The notes: generated by a model not told the origin, from the sequence alone. Numbered from the stretch's first letter, positions 33,560 to 45,527 are shown. The stretch is 64,000 nt of DNA from Piezodorus guildinii (GCA_023052935.1 CM041292.1:150154939-150218938); one strand, 5' to 3'. Made by a program: numbers and translations.

Positions 33560-36261
33560 TTACAACAGCATGTCCTGTAGAAGCCTGGGTTTTAGCCTGC
33601 GAGATGAAGTTGGAATTCCTATGTTGTAGGCTACTGCACCTCCAACTGCTGGTAGCTGCGAGTGGTATTTTTTGAAGCGGATTTTGATGAAGTCTTCCAT
33701 GTATTCGATTTGTAGCTCACGATGGAGTTGGCTATTTCTAATAAACCATGGGGCATCAACGGCTATTCTTAATATTTTGTATTGAAAAGTTTGCAATTTT
33801 TTTCTTTTCGTTGAAGAAGCTGCGCCCCACACTTCACAACCATACATTAGTAATGGCCTTAATATTGTTTTATATATAAGAATGGTTGTTTCAGGTTTGA
33901 GACTAGATTTTCTATTGAGGATCGGGTATAGCATTGCCAGTCTTGCATAGGCCTGGGTTAGTTTAAGGTTAATGTGGTGGTTCCAAGTGAGGCGGCGATC
34001 GAGGTGAACCCCGAGGTATTTTACTGGTTCGTAGGCTGGACTCCATGGCAGCGTATTACCGTTGAGTGTCAGTTCAGGTGGATCCGAAGGTCGTCTTAAT
34101 GTAAATATTTTTGAGTTACATTTTTGCACATTTAGACTTATCTTCCATTTAGTGAAATATTTTTCTAAGTCTGTGAGGTGGCTTTGGAGGGTATTACGTG
34201 CAATATCTATATCTTCATGCTGAGTGAAAACTGCCGTGTCATCCGCAAACATAGCAATCGAGGTATCTGTAGATTGGATGATGTCATGGAGGTAAAGGTT
34301 GAAGAGGATGGGAGAAAGAACTGAACCTTGCGGAGTACCGGCTTGGATGGGTCTGATAGTGGAGATAGAGGTGTTTATTCTCACTGTAAAAGATCGGCTG
34401 CTGAGGAATGAGAAGAGGATGTCGTACAGGTATTTTGGAGTACCGATTTGTTTCAGTTTGTACAATAGGCCTTCATGCCAAACTTTGTCAAATGCCTGTT
34501 GGAAATCTAGAAATGTTACGAGAGTATGTTTTTTCATTTCAAATCCGTTGACTATAAATTCGGTAAGTCTGGATAATTGGTGAGAAGTGGAGTGACCGAG
34601 TTGAAAGCCGAACTGAAATTCCGGAATGATATTGTTAAACTGTAAGAAGGAAGAAAGGCGGCTTTTTATTGCCGTCTCTAGTAATTTCCCTAAGATAGGT
34701 AGTAGGCTTATTGGCCTGTAGCTGCTAACATGATTTGATTTTTTGCCTGGCTTGTGGACAGCTATTAATACGGCCTTCTTCCAGGAGTCAGGGAAATATC
34801 CGAGGCGTAGACTGCTGTTGAATATTGTTGTGATTAAAACAATAGCTTTTCTGGGCAATCTTTTTAGAGCAATAGCTGGAATCAAGTCATGTCCTGGACT
34901 TTTCTTTGTTTTAAGCCTGAAAATAAGTTCTTTTATTTCTTTAGGAGTCGTGAATTTCAGCGGAAGTTCAGCAGTGAGTGACTGTGATTGTAAAAACTCA
35001 TTGATATCTTTATAACACTCTGGATCGCATCTTGACGAAAAACTTTCACTTTCTGTGTCGGAGAATGTCTTTTCAAAATAGTCAGCAAAGACTTCAGATT
35101 TATCTTGGTCACCGGAGATAAATGTGCTGCCCTCTATTAAGCTGGGAATGGTGTCTTGTTTCTTCAAAAGGCGCTTAGTAGCCTTCCAGAGAGATTGGTC
35201 TCGAGGGTTCAGGTCTGCGACATATTGTTTGTAATTAGAAAGAGTTAGTTCGTCTAGTTCCTGTTTGACAACGCGTCTGAGATAATTCCATTTACGTTTG
35301 TCTATTGGATTTCTATTTCGCATCCAGCGTCTTCTTATTTTATTTTTTTCCTTTATTTTGGACAAAATAGAATTTGGTATGCTGTTTTTGAATAATTTTT
35401 TTTTGAAACTGAATGTCTGCATAGTTGATTCTATCACACAATTTGTTATTAATTGTGTCAGATGTTCTATGGCTGTATCAATTTCCTGACGGTTTGAAAA
35501 ATTGTTCTTAAGAAAAACATTATGGAATATTAAGTTTTTGTACCTGTTCCAGTCAATTATTCCTCTAATGAGAGAACTTCTAGATGGAATTTCTTGAACT
35601 TTGATGGAAAAGTAAATTAATACAGGGATATGGTCCGAATTTAGAGCAGATATTGTTTGGCATATATTGGTAAACTGATATTTTTGGATAAAACAATATC
35701 TAAAATATCAGGTGTACAACCATTTCTAAAAAATGTAGGTTCGGTAGGCGCTATAATTTGTATATTATGCTTAGAAGTGATATCCAGCAACTTATTTCCG
35801 TTTTGATTTGTTTTCCGACACCCCCAGTAGATATGTTTACTATTTATATCACCTATTAGTAGAGCATGTTCAGTATAAGGCAATAATTTTAAAATTTCAT
35901 CTTCTTGAAGTTTCTTATTAGGTGGTTTGTAAGCAGCTGTGATGATTGTACTGGGTGATGAGTTTAATCGAATCGAGATGGCTTCGATATTAACTAATTC
36001 GGGAAGAATATTTTCGGAAAAGCTAATATTATTTTTTATTATTAGTGCCACTCCTCCTGAAGCTGTTGAACTTTTTCTATCTTTCCTCAGAATTTTAAAG
36101 CCCGGTAAATGAAATTTATTACTTGTAGAAAGATGTGTTTCTGATATACAGGCTATATCAACAGAGTTCGTTTCGAGAAAATTTTTAAATTCATTCTTTT
36201 GTGACAAAACACCGTAGGCGTTCCAATTTAAAATTTTTAATTTATTTAATTCACAAGTCAT
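33560..36261 (-). pseudogene. J2 ORF2: APE endonuclease-RT, frameshifted once
   Basis: The first 206 codons (36261-35641) hold the endonuclease start: LNWNAYG, SETHL with E41, GDIN (137-140) and TPDILDIVLS. The frame shifts at about 35670-35680, just before the SDH histidine. After it the next frame is open through SDHIPV, the connector and the RT to 33560. In the second segment (33560-35437 as an uninterrupted 625 codons) SYRPISLLP (239-247), FLDFQQAFD (309-317), AGTPQGS (366-372) and FADD (397-400) are visible, and it ends RRLKPRLLQDMLL. The total span is 900 codons plus two nt, matching J1 ORF2. One indel separates it from an intact protein. Without that indel correction the endonuclease lacks its catalytic histidine. 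Confidence 0.93.
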
Positions 36262-36392
36262 ACGAGGTAATTAAAGACGTTGTCTTTAAAGAAATAACAT
36301 AATATACGTAGGGAAATATAAATACAATAGCAGTATAAATACAATAACAAGCTGGGAAGATAGTATTAGCAGCGGATGGGCTAATGTTTACA

Positions 36393-37613
36393 TTAAGGCC
36401 CATTTGTAAAGAAGGAGGTAACTAGTGAGCTTAGCTGGGACATTATTTGTGATAAATACGGTTTAATAGCGTCTATAATGATTTTAGTGATTGTCGTTAA
36501 AATGTTTTCACTGTTAACTTCGGGAGTCGGTTGTTGTTGTGGTTGTGGAGCTCGATCTGGTGACAAGACTGATGAATAAGAGACAGCTCCTGTAGCCCTT
36601 CTAGCTGGCTTAAATGTAGTTTCTTTGTGATTTGTGCTACTATTAATTTCTTCAACAGGTGAGCTGATTTTATTTTTAATTAATTGGTAATACGGGCATC
36701 CTTTATAACTAGCTGCATGCGCCTGTTTACAATTCACACAGTATGGCTTATCCGTAAATTTTAGAGGGCATTTTGAATAGTGATGTTTTTCCTTACACTT
36801 AACACATCTAGGCTCTAAATGACAATAATTTTTTGTGTGACCGTACCTTTGACAGTTGGTACACATAGCTATATCATTGCTTTTATTTTTTGGTTCAACT
36901 GTAATAAGAGCATGGAAAATATTGTCAAGCTTAAAAATATCTTTAGCCTTTTCATTATTTACTAAAGTGACGGAACAAAGTGGAGTGGGCATTTTATCCT
37001 TGTTTAAGATTCTAAATACGTGTAACACTTCAAAACTTTTAGCAATTAACTCGGCCTTTAATTCTTCATTTTTAATAGAATAGGGTACTTTTCTGATAAC
37101 AACATTTAGATTTTTATTTGTATCGATAGAGAAGGTGTGGTATTCGATTTTTTCCTCATCGTAATACTTCGTCATTCTTTTAAAATCTTCAGCTGTAGTG
37201 AGCATAATTTTGGTACTTTTGCCGGATAGTTTTGTAGAAAAAGGACTTAAACAAAGTGCATTTAGGTCGTTTAAAAGGAGTTTATAGTTATTAGCATTAT
37301 GCAAAAATATCGGGGGTATTTTGTTTGTTTTTTGTGAGATATTATTTTCGCCATTTTGAACATTGTTTTGGTTAACTGTAGGATTATTAGAAGATAACTC
37401 TTGTTCGCATAGTACTTGAAATTTATTACTCACTTTTATTGGTGAAATATCCTGGTAGTATTTTCCCATTTTTTTAACAGGAGAAAGGTTAGGTGGAGTT
37501 CCTTCGTAATTTCGTTTTTTCGATGTTAATACATCTTGAACTTGTTCATCGGGTTCGGAGGAACTTTGCTGAGGACAAAGTGGCGTAACCCCTACTTCAT
37601 CGCCCTTTGTCAT
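36393..37613 (-). CDS. J2 ORF1: gag-like CCHC zinc-knuckle protein
   Basis: This 406-aa open frame encodes the LINE RNA-binding protein. Residues about 165-245 resemble the PRE_C2HC domain. Three knuckles follow: C251-C254-H259-C264, C270-C273-H277-C282 and C292-C295-H299-C306. A disordered, glutamine/proline-containing linker (340-366) and a hydrophobic C-terminal segment (370-402) follow. The lysine- and asparagine-rich N-terminus has no domain. Order and spacing match J1 ORF1, though sequence identity is low outside the knuckles. The first ATG of the frame is used. The open frame suggests the element died, if it is dead, only through the ORF2 indel. Confidence 0.93.
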   Translation of the reverse strand: MTKGDEVGVTPLCPQQSSSEPDEQVQDVLTSKKRNYEGTPPNLSPVKKMGKYYQDISPIKVSNKFQVLCEQELSSNNPTVNQNNVQNGENNISQKTNKIPPIFLHNANNYKLLLNDLNALCLSPFSTKLSGKSTKIMLTTAEDFKRMTKYYDEEKIEYHTFSIDTNKNLNVVIRKVPYSIKNEELKAELIAKSFEVLHVFRILNKDKMPTPLCSVTLVNNEKAKDIFKLDNIFHALITVEPKNKSNDIAMCTNCQRYGHTKNYCHLEPRCVKCKEKHHYSKCPLKFTDKPYCVNCKQAHAASYKGCPYYQLIKNKISSPVEEINSSTNHKETTFKPARRATGAVSYSSVLSPDRAPQPQQQPTPEVNSENILTTITKIIIDAIKPYLSQIMSQLSSLVTSFFTNGP

Positions 37614-37767
37614 TAATTAATGTAGAAAATTAACACATAAATTAAATGACAGTTTAAAATATAGAATTAAAGGAGAAAAAAAAAAATATATCTATACATA
37701 AAAGCTGGGGTAAAGTCCACTGCACTGCTAGGAATAACCGCACTCTATGAAAGCTAGAGGCCAACTG

Positions 37768-37780
37768 TATACTAAGGTAT
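37768..37780. repeat. Target-site duplication, right copy (TATACTAAGGTAT)
   Basis: Exact duplicate of 33048-33060. Confidence 0.95.
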
Positions 37781-37844
37781 GAAATTATGTTAAAATGGCT
37801 GATATATCTTCAATAGACTTAATACCAGTGTAGACTTATGTTAG

Positions 37845-38133
37845 TTTTTTGTTTATTTATTTAACGTCACTTTATGCAACTATGGCTAATCGGACGATGC
37901 TACAGAGGGAGTCCTAAATTTTGCCTATCCAGGTTTTATTAGGATAGGGATCTTTAACGAGTACCTGACATCGCACAGGCTCGGGACCACCTTTTAACGT
38001 CCCCTCCGAAGGACGGCGTAACTAAGGATTTTTTACTCCCATTAAAAAATCCTAGGACCACCTGCGGGTTTGAACCCGTGACCTTTAGCATGGGAGGCTG
38101 TTACGCTAGCCACCCAGCTACAAGTGATCCCCG
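37845..38133 (-). mobile_element. SINE S1, full length
   Basis: This complete minus-strand copy has the tRNA-like head at the right (box B as GGGTTTGAACCCG on the plus strand at about 38065-38078), the complete body, and the GTTTATTTATTT tail at the left. The TSD is 13 bp with one mismatch: AGACTTATGTTAG (37832-37844) and AGACCTATGTTAG (38134-38146). Confidence 0.94.
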
Positions 38134-38146
38134 AGACCTATGTTAG

Positions 38147-38474
38147 AAAAAGTGCATTTGGAACCACTGTGCGATGCAACGAAAACACACATGGTTCTTT
38201 CTGATAAAAATAAATGAGTTAATTCAGCCTATGCTATGAAGGTTAAATTAGTTGAGCCAATTATTAAATAGAACCATGCATTATTCAGTCAAAATATTCA
38301 ATGAATATGCTATAATTATTCAATTTATTTATTATTAACCTTAATTTATTTTAATAATGGAGTTATTGTTGACCGTTAAGAATATATGATGTAGTCATAG
38401 AGAAATCACCCTAAGAAGACAAACTTACTTTATTTGCATGCCGACATTTCGTCCTGCATTGTGGGTCTTCATAT
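38147..38474. other. AT-rich spacer
   Basis: No recognised feature between the two SINE copies. Confidence 0.5.
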
Positions 38475-38758
38475 GGGCTAAGATGAACAAGATAACTGCC
38501 TTCTATACCGAAGATTACAATTCTAACCCGGTAGATAGCCTTAGAGTCTTAAAAGAGATTTTTTACTCTTTCCTTTGGATGATGCCGTCCTTTGGAGGGA
38601 ACATAAAATGTAGGTTCCGAGCCTGTGTGATGTCGAGTACTAATTAAAGACCCCTATCGTAATTAAACACAGATAGACCTAATTAAGAACTCTTACTGTA
38701 GCATCATCGAATTAGTCCCAACAGCTTAAAATTTACGTTAAATAATTAAACAAATATA
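38475..38758 (+). mobile_element. SINE S1, very diverged
   Basis: Weak but continuous similarity to S1 is visible: GCCGTCCTTTGGAGGGAACATAAAA, GAGCCTGTGTGATGTCGAG, AATTAAAGACCCCTATCGTAATTAAA, and ATCATCGAATTAG near the end with a decayed AAATAATTAAACAAA tail. The tRNA-like head is no longer readable as such. It is among the oldest S1 copies here. Confidence 0.8.
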
Positions 38759-38837
38759 TTATGTATTAAATGTATTTTAAGAACATTACAACGCTTAATT
38801 TTATTTTAGAATTTGATCAGTTGAGTGTCTGTTATAT

Positions 38838-38844
<7 letters not shown>

Positions 38845-38913
<69 letters not shown>
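38845..38913. repeat. (TA)n microsatellite
   Basis: About 70 bp of uninterrupted TA. Confidence 0.95.
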
Positions 38914-38915
<2 letters not shown>

Positions 38916-40343
38916 TTGGGGTTATTAGTGTCTAGGAAATTAAATTATTGAATTTTTTATCATTTAAATTGCGAAATGATATATAGATAAATTAATAATA
39001 CTTTCAAATAAATATAGCAACTTAAAAATATAAAGAAGTATTAATTATTTTAAATACTCATTCAATAAACGCTTTTCAATTTTATAAGCAGTTGTTTCTT
39101 CTACTCGTATGAGTCACATACTATTTTAGCTAATACCTTTTCTTATTAAAGGCTTAATTATAAATAAGTATTTGTTTGCTAATGTACACCTGACACTCAG
39201 TTCACACATTACTGATGCCTGCACTGCTAGCGTGTTTATCAATGCAGGAATAATTAACTTATCAGAGGATAGTACTCGAGTATTTTTCATGATGTAAGTA
39301 TTATTCAAGGGGTAAAGTACTGAGTATTTTCGGTACTCAAGAGTATTTTTTTTTAAAGTACTCAATCAGCATTTATCGTACGCAAGACAAGTACAAAAAA
39401 AAATCGTCCTTTATGTCTAATTATACCAGGTGTTCATTCAAAACGATTTGAGTACTTTTCCATTTTCAACTATCTTTATTTTTCAATGGAAATATATTAT
39501 AATTTCTTCGATGTTGAGGTCCATTACTCTGTTATGGAAGCCATATACTGACTTTATTTTATTTATATGTTAAACATAGGTGGTTAAATTATTACAATGA
39601 CTCTTAATTATCATTATCTGTTTTTGTTGATAAAATAGTGATTATCAAGGTTTTTTATTTTGTAATTATCGATATTATGATAATGTTAGATCTTATCGGT
39701 TTGTTTTTAATTTTACAAGCCGGCTGTAAATATTGCAAAGGAAAAATGCATTGAATGGGAAAAATTGCTAGAAAAAAATGTTTTGTTTTTTTTCTCTCAA
39801 TAAATTCATTTATATGTATTGCTCGATGGGATTCTAGTTTCTGTTTCTTTCCTCCTTTTTGTTTTACCATACTCTGCTAACTTACTCTTTTTTCCTTGAA
39901 CCATTATTTTTTAATTAATTTAATATAATTTATTTCGATTTCTGAAATACAATTATATAAGAAGAATTAAAAGGGAATGAATCTAAGAATTTATATCAAC
40001 AACTGAAATCATTGGGTGAACGGTATATTGATAAAATAAAAAACATTAGAAAAATTTCTAAATGAGTTTCATTAACAAATATCAACTATAGCAATTGACC
40101 GTAAAATTGTGATGCTCTATAGACCGGTTGCTGCCTTTATATATTAATGGAACATTTATGGCTGTTAAAATTAATAACATGAATAAATGGGTAAAGTGAC
40201 CATTTTAAAAATAAATGTTTGGTGATAAAAATGTAATTGTATCATACAATATTAACTAATACAGTAGTTTTTTGCTAACATATATTGGAGGACATAAAAA
40301 TAAATAATACTAGAAATAGTTTATACAAGTACAATACATTCTG
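38914..40343. other. AT-rich stretch with recurrent GAGTACTTT-like words
   Basis: Between about 39265 and 39465 the words GAGTA, AGTACT and their complements recur (ACTCGAGTATTTTT, AAAGTACTGAGTATTTT, CGGTACTCAAGAGTATT, AAAGTACTCAA, GAGTACTTTTCC). This resembles the subterminal region of hAT-type non-autonomous transposons, but no TIR/TSD pair was found. No gene is seen. Confidence 0.4.
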
Positions 40344-40834
40344 AATAAAATTATATATTGTGGTTTTAATTTATAATAGAATCAAGCGAAAATTTACTAT
40401 GAAGATAACCGTTACATTCCAGAGGAAACGTAACTTTATTTAACGGAAATTAAATATGAGATACCGTAATAAAAAACACTTGACAAACACATTACGTCGA
40501 CAAGATATAATTATTATAATTACAGATTTCTCGTACCAACTGAAATAAGTATTTACTGAACTCAATTGAACGTATGGAACAATAGTTTTAAATAATCGTC
40601 CTGAAAATATGGAGATGGATGAAATGCATTGTTTCCTGCGAATGTTGCGGTTCAAAATTAAATAAATTGACATTGATATTATTTGCTCTCTTATTGTACG
40701 ACTCTAACATAATAATGTGATAAAGTAGTTAAAGTTTTGAGTTATTGAACTATGGTCATCAAAAATAGAACAAAGAATACATTTTTTTTGCAATAACCAT
40801 TTTATTATACTTCTGTTGTATTGTAAATTATATT
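40344..40834. repeat. 0.5-kb dispersed repeat, copy 1
   Basis: This closely matches 44161-44692 in the same orientation. Shared blocks include ACTGAACT.AATTGAACGTATGG, TTTCCTGCGAATGTTGCGGT and TTGCAATAACCATTTTATTATAC. No transposon ends or coding capacity are recognised; a minus-strand open frame is shared but the copies carry amino-acid-changing differences. Confidence 0.85.
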
Positions 40835-42246
40835 ACTACATTTTCGCTGATTTATCTGCAACGTAACAGATAACTCGGAAATGCAGAATAAAAACTTTAT
40901 AAAAAATGAAATAAAAGAAAACTGCTTAGTAAAAAAACACAATTAATCAATTTCAAGTAATTAAAAATTTCTGAAAATAAAATGAACAATATTCAATGTG
41001 AAAAAAATAATTTTTAAATTATATTAAATCCTTAATTTAAAGACCAGATTCGTCACATCTTTGTCCTCTGTTACTGATAATAGTTGCTGACGATAATTTT
41101 ATTTTTAAAATGTTTTGTAATTGGTTTGATAGAGCTGTGGTAAATCATTTTCTTACTGTAAATCTTTAACCATGTGTCATTTTATATACATTTACATGTT
41201 TCAAAACTGTTTTATCTATTTACCGAAATTAAGTTTCTAGATTATGGGTTTTCGCGTTTTTATGTTAACAAGAAACGAAGTAAATATCGTTCTTGAAAAA
41301 CTTCCCTCTTTTCGATCACACTTTTTGGAAATCAGGAGCCAGATCATCCCCAAGATAAAAATCATTTATATGAAATTTAAAGCTTCTGAAGTGAATTGAA
41401 TGAAATCTTCGAGAGTTTAGGAAAACATTCGCTTATAAAACAGAAAGAAAATTCAAAAACGTATATACATTTTATTTTTTTTAAATCAATATATCAAGTA
41501 TGTTGTGTGTGTCACACATATTTCTGAAAAGGCATTGTCTCCTCTCCATGATGGAGTTAATATAGTTGATAAAGATAATATTTAGTGGTATAAATATTTA
41601 TCAAGCGATTGGTTCCTATTTAAAAAAAAAAAACCAATTATGTGCTCTTCTGTGTACAATCAGACCATATACGTTTTTTGTAGCAGTTCAGGTTTATACT
41701 ATCACTTTTCGTATATCCTGAAATTTAAGAGAAGCCATTCATTAATAAAATTAATTCCTGGTATCACCTGTGATATTTTAATTTTTATAATCCATTAAAA
41801 GTTTCCATTCGAATACCTTTGCCATCACAGAGGTATGTTAGAGTAATCTCTTTTAATTTCTGGTCATTTATCTACTATTTAGTATGATACTTCTAATTTT
41901 ATTTATCTTGGAATAGTCGATTTCATATCTCTTTTATTTCAGATATTTTATATGATGTTATATATTATAATATATGTTGTGGTTTATACTTAGTTATTTT
42001 AAAATATTTGCAAAACTGCCCCTCACGTTGATTGTATGAAGTTTGTCATTTTTCAACATCCTTTTATCATGCGATTAGGGCATTAACTACTAAGTACGTT
42101 GCGTTTCATTAATTTCGCCTGTATTAATTTCTTGCAATTCAAGTCGTTAATGTGGTATAATTTGAATAACTTTCGTTTTTCCATTGATATAATGTTTACT
42201 GTTACTATCTTGTTAATTTTTATATTCTTATCTTTATGGAAAAAAA
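40835..42246. other. AT-rich unannotated stretch
   Basis: No recognised feature. Confidence 0.5.
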
Positions 42247-43362
42247 TCTGGTGCCGGCAACACACGACTTAAATTTACAACTCGCTTATATCCGTTTTTA
42301 AAGCCGATTAAAGAATTTCCAAATAAAGTTGGAGATAAAAACGAGTGAAACCATTAACGATTTAATTAAATTGAATTAATATAGAAACATGTGTTTTATT
42401 AAAAACTCTATTATATTATTATCTAAAATAATCAGTTAGTTTTATCGGCTAGTTATTTAATTTTACTTTACATTCTTATTCAACTTTACAAGCTTGTTTA
42501 TAAGATAATATATTTTCTAAAGTCTTTCTTTTTCAAACGGTATATTATACGTCTATATAACTATTCTTATGTTCAAAAACAAAATTGTCGCGCTGTGCTT
42601 CATTGACAAGCCGCCAGGTTACAACACGGTCAACATGAATTTCCGTTTTCGGGAACCCAAACAACAGTTAGTTTTATCGGCTTTTCATCACTCTCCATTA
42701 CCCTTTACGTATCAGATAATATTTTTTCTAAAACCTTTAGCTATCCAACGGTATATTATACATCTATATTACTATTGTGTTCAAAAATGCAACAAAAAAA
42801 ATATATTTATTCAGTTTTCTCCTTTGGTTGTTTATCAAATTCGCTCAACGTGCATATTTATCTCTTAATTATCAATGGTAACAAGATAATATAGTTATTT
42901 TTATAGAATCTATAGAATTAAAGGTACTTTAGATGAAGAAAATATCGCCATTTAAGCCCTGTCATACTATTTCAATCAGAATGAAACCTATCATATTAAA
43001 GCCCATTTAATTTTACATCCATATAGCGAGTTTAATTACAATCGTTAGAGCCGTTTTGAGAAAATCGTAAAAAGGTGCTAAATGCATAGTATACAGTAGC
43101 ACTTCCGGTCAGCCGACTTTATTAGAAAAGTTGCTGTAACATCTTGGGCGTATATTAGTCTTAAATATGAAATTTCAGTTCCGTACGACTTTTCGTTTTT
43201 GCGCTAGAAGAGTTACCACACACAGACCTTTTTGCGGGACTTGGTTATTTAGACTCAGAGTACCTAAAACGTGTATTTCCGTTGAAAACTGGAATTCGAA
43301 AATTTTTACGATCGCAATACTTTCCCTTATTATATATTTCATATATAGGTAAGTGAAAGTAA
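42247..43362 (+). mobile_element. TIR/CA-family element, copy D (both ends present, internal duplication)
   Basis: It runs from TCTGGTGCCGG at the 5' end to TATAGGTAAGTGAAAGTAA. The block starting CAGTTAGTTTTATCGG and ending near GTATATTATAC.TCTATA occurs twice in tandem (about 42431-42560 and 42664-42785), separated by CGCGCTGTGCTTCATTGACA and neighbouring bases. Internal regions match copies A and F. No transposase is encoded. Confidence 0.85.
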
Positions 43363-44096
43363 AAATAAGTAGTTCATGGCAGTGCAAGTGTTCTACAAGC
43401 GTCGATATTTATAAATAAGAGTATTTTATTTGTGTATTACTTATTATCCCCCTTGATAAATACCCTGTTTATTTAAAATATTTTTTTAGAAATAATGTCA
43501 CACGTTTGTTAAGTATTGTAAATATTGTTTGCTGATAACTAAATCTGAATGTAAGTTATTATAACTCCAACATGAATGAAATGAATTTATATTAGTATTA
43601 GCATTCTCTACTGATTAAAATGTTTGAATAATTATTGTTTATTACGAGATATTATGGTGAGGAAAATTATTATGTCCATTAGCTTAAGAAAATACATATA
43701 AGTAACTGGACCTTGGTTAATTACCCGCTAGCTATCACATTCTGCTAATGGCTTATTGTTTAAATTCAGTCCTCTACAATGATAGCAGAAAACTGATATG
43801 TAGATGTAGGTAATCTAAAGTAATATGCATTCAATGCAAACTGCAATGTTTTAATATTCAAAACATATTATTAAGTTAAATATAAATCATTATCTAAATT
43901 ATATACTAAGGAACACGTAATGAGGAAACGCTTTATCATCAGACAATGCATTATGTTCTCATCCTCTTGTTTTAAGTCTTTTATTGTTTCATAAAAGTAT
44001 AAAAATATACGACTGTCTGTATGATTTAAAAAAGAAAAATCTGGTTATCTAAAATTTTCCTAATGTACTTATGTAACAAGGATTTATGCTTCAAGC
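43363..44096. other. AT-rich unannotated stretch
   Basis: No recognised feature. Confidence 0.5.
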
Positions 44097-44546
44097 ATAA
44101 ATGGAAAAATGGTTGCATCAATTTCTCAATATATAGAAAAACTATATTGCATATATTCGTAATAAAATTTTGTATGGTTGTTTTAATTTATAATTGAATC
44201 CAACGAAAAATTTACTATAAGGATAACCGTCACGTTAATGGAAATTAAACTGAGATACCGTAATAAAAACCCTTGATATAATTACTTTCATTAAATATTT
44301 CTCATACCAACTGAAATAAGTGTTTACTGAACTTAATTGAACGTATGGAACAATAGTTTTAAATAATCGTCTTGAAAATATGGAGATGGATGAAATGCTT
44401 TGTTTCCTGCGAATGTTGCGGTTCAAAATTGAATAAATTGAAATTGATATTATTTGCTCTCTTATTGTACGACCCTAAAACAATAATGTGATCAAATATT
44501 TAAAGTTTTGAGTAATTGAACTATAGTCAAAAATAGAATAAAGAAT

Positions 44547-44643
<97 letters not shown>

Positions 44644-44757
44644 TTTGCAATAACCATTTTATTATACTTTTATTGTATTGAAAATTATATTTATAAATTA
44701 TAAATGGAAAAACCGTTGCTTCAATTCCTCATGATATAGAAAAAATGATATTGCATA
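44097..44757. repeat. 0.5-kb dispersed repeat copy 2, flanked by ~57-bp direct repeats
   Basis: The repeat body (44161-44692) aligns to 40344-40834. On each side lies an imperfect 57-bp direct repeat, ATAAATGGAAAAA..GTTGC.TCAAT..CTCA followed by ATATAGAAAAA and ATTGCATA (44097-44153 and 44700-44757). A long (TA)n at 44547-44635 sits at a position where copy 1 has only AATACATTTTTT. Confidence 0.8.
44547..44635. repeat. (TA)n microsatellite inside the 0.5-kb repeat
   Basis: About 90 bp of TA, absent from the sister copy at about 40777. Confidence 0.95.
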
Positions 44758-45527
44758 AAACCTGACAAACTCGGTATACCAATAACCGAAAATGAATTTC
44801 TGAATGCCTTGAAGTGTTGTTGGAAAGGTTTTTGGGTTGTTGATGTGAGGTGTGTTACAATGTTTCAGCAAATATGACTTCTTTTATGTCGGTTCTAACG
44901 AATCGTAAATATGTTGAAGTATCGTATGGTTTACTTAATAACTGATATTTCATTAATATGAAATCTTCCGTTCATATGTAAAAATAAATAATTATTTAAT
45001 TTTAGCGGAGTATAAAATTATAGAGATTTACTAAATGTAATAATAGATAAAATAAAATAAAAAGGAATGGACTTTAAAATCATTTTAACTTAAAACCTGT
45101 TGGAAAGTTACATGAAATTTATTTAAACTGAATTAAAACAATGAGTTTTATATTCCTGTAGATCCTACATAAAGTCTGTTTATTCTATCGTCATCTTTTT
45201 GCTTTAAAATCTCACATAATTATGATCAATTACAACAGAAAAATTAAAAGGTCTTATTTGTGTTATATATAAAATCATATATAGACAATGGTCGAAATTT
45301 CCCATTTTTATAATGTTACTAATAGCTAGAAAAAAAAAAAAAAAAAAAATGAACATTTCTTGGCTTATACAGAAACACACATTTGGTATTATTGAGTTTC
45401 TCAAGAAGTAATTCGTTCTGGTCCGTCCTAGAAATATTATCATTCAAGTATCCCACATTCATAAGTAAAAAGTGAACCATCTTCTCACGATTGATTTAAT
45501 TTCTAAGTAACTAAGTAATCAGTTATC
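44758..45527. other. AT-rich unannotated stretch
   Basis: No recognised feature. It could contain further Penelope-like RT sequence too decayed to read. Confidence 0.4.

Larger units (their letters stand above)
33061..37767 (-). mobile_element. Full-length Jockey-clade LINE (element J2), one frameshift
   Basis: This 4.7-kb element runs right to left: 5' end CAGTTGGCCTCTAGC at 37767, a 5' UTR of about 154 bp, ORF1, a 131-nt spacer, ORF2 with a single frameshift, a 3' UTR of about 480 bp and a 20-nt poly(A) (T run 33061-33080). A perfect 13-bp TSD dates it as young. It differs from J1 in sequence throughout, has a longer 3' UTR with a long A/T-homopolymer region (33375-33480), and has separated rather than overlapping ORFs. 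Confidence 0.95.

Noticed and set aside
33048..37800. J2 considered as part of a larger older LINE beginning at 32771
   Set aside because: The exact TSD at 33048-33060/37768-37780 and the T run at 33061 place the J2 3' end at 33061. The 32771 tail is a separate, earlier sequence.
39126..39365. 79-codon minus-strand open frame considered as a hAT transposase piece
   Set aside because: It does not match the hAT dimerisation or catalytic motifs, and the open frame runs into the GAGTACTTT word cluster.
40440..40673. Minus-strand open frame shared with 44235-44426
   Set aside because: It is conserved only because the 0.5-kb DNA repeat is conserved. The copies differ by amino-acid-changing substitutions and different ends, so coding is not supported.
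43167..43352. Open frame starting MKFQFRTTFRFCAR, echoed at 10029-10247
   Set aside because: It lies within the TIR/CA element and is disrupted in other copies; a by-product of repeat sequence.
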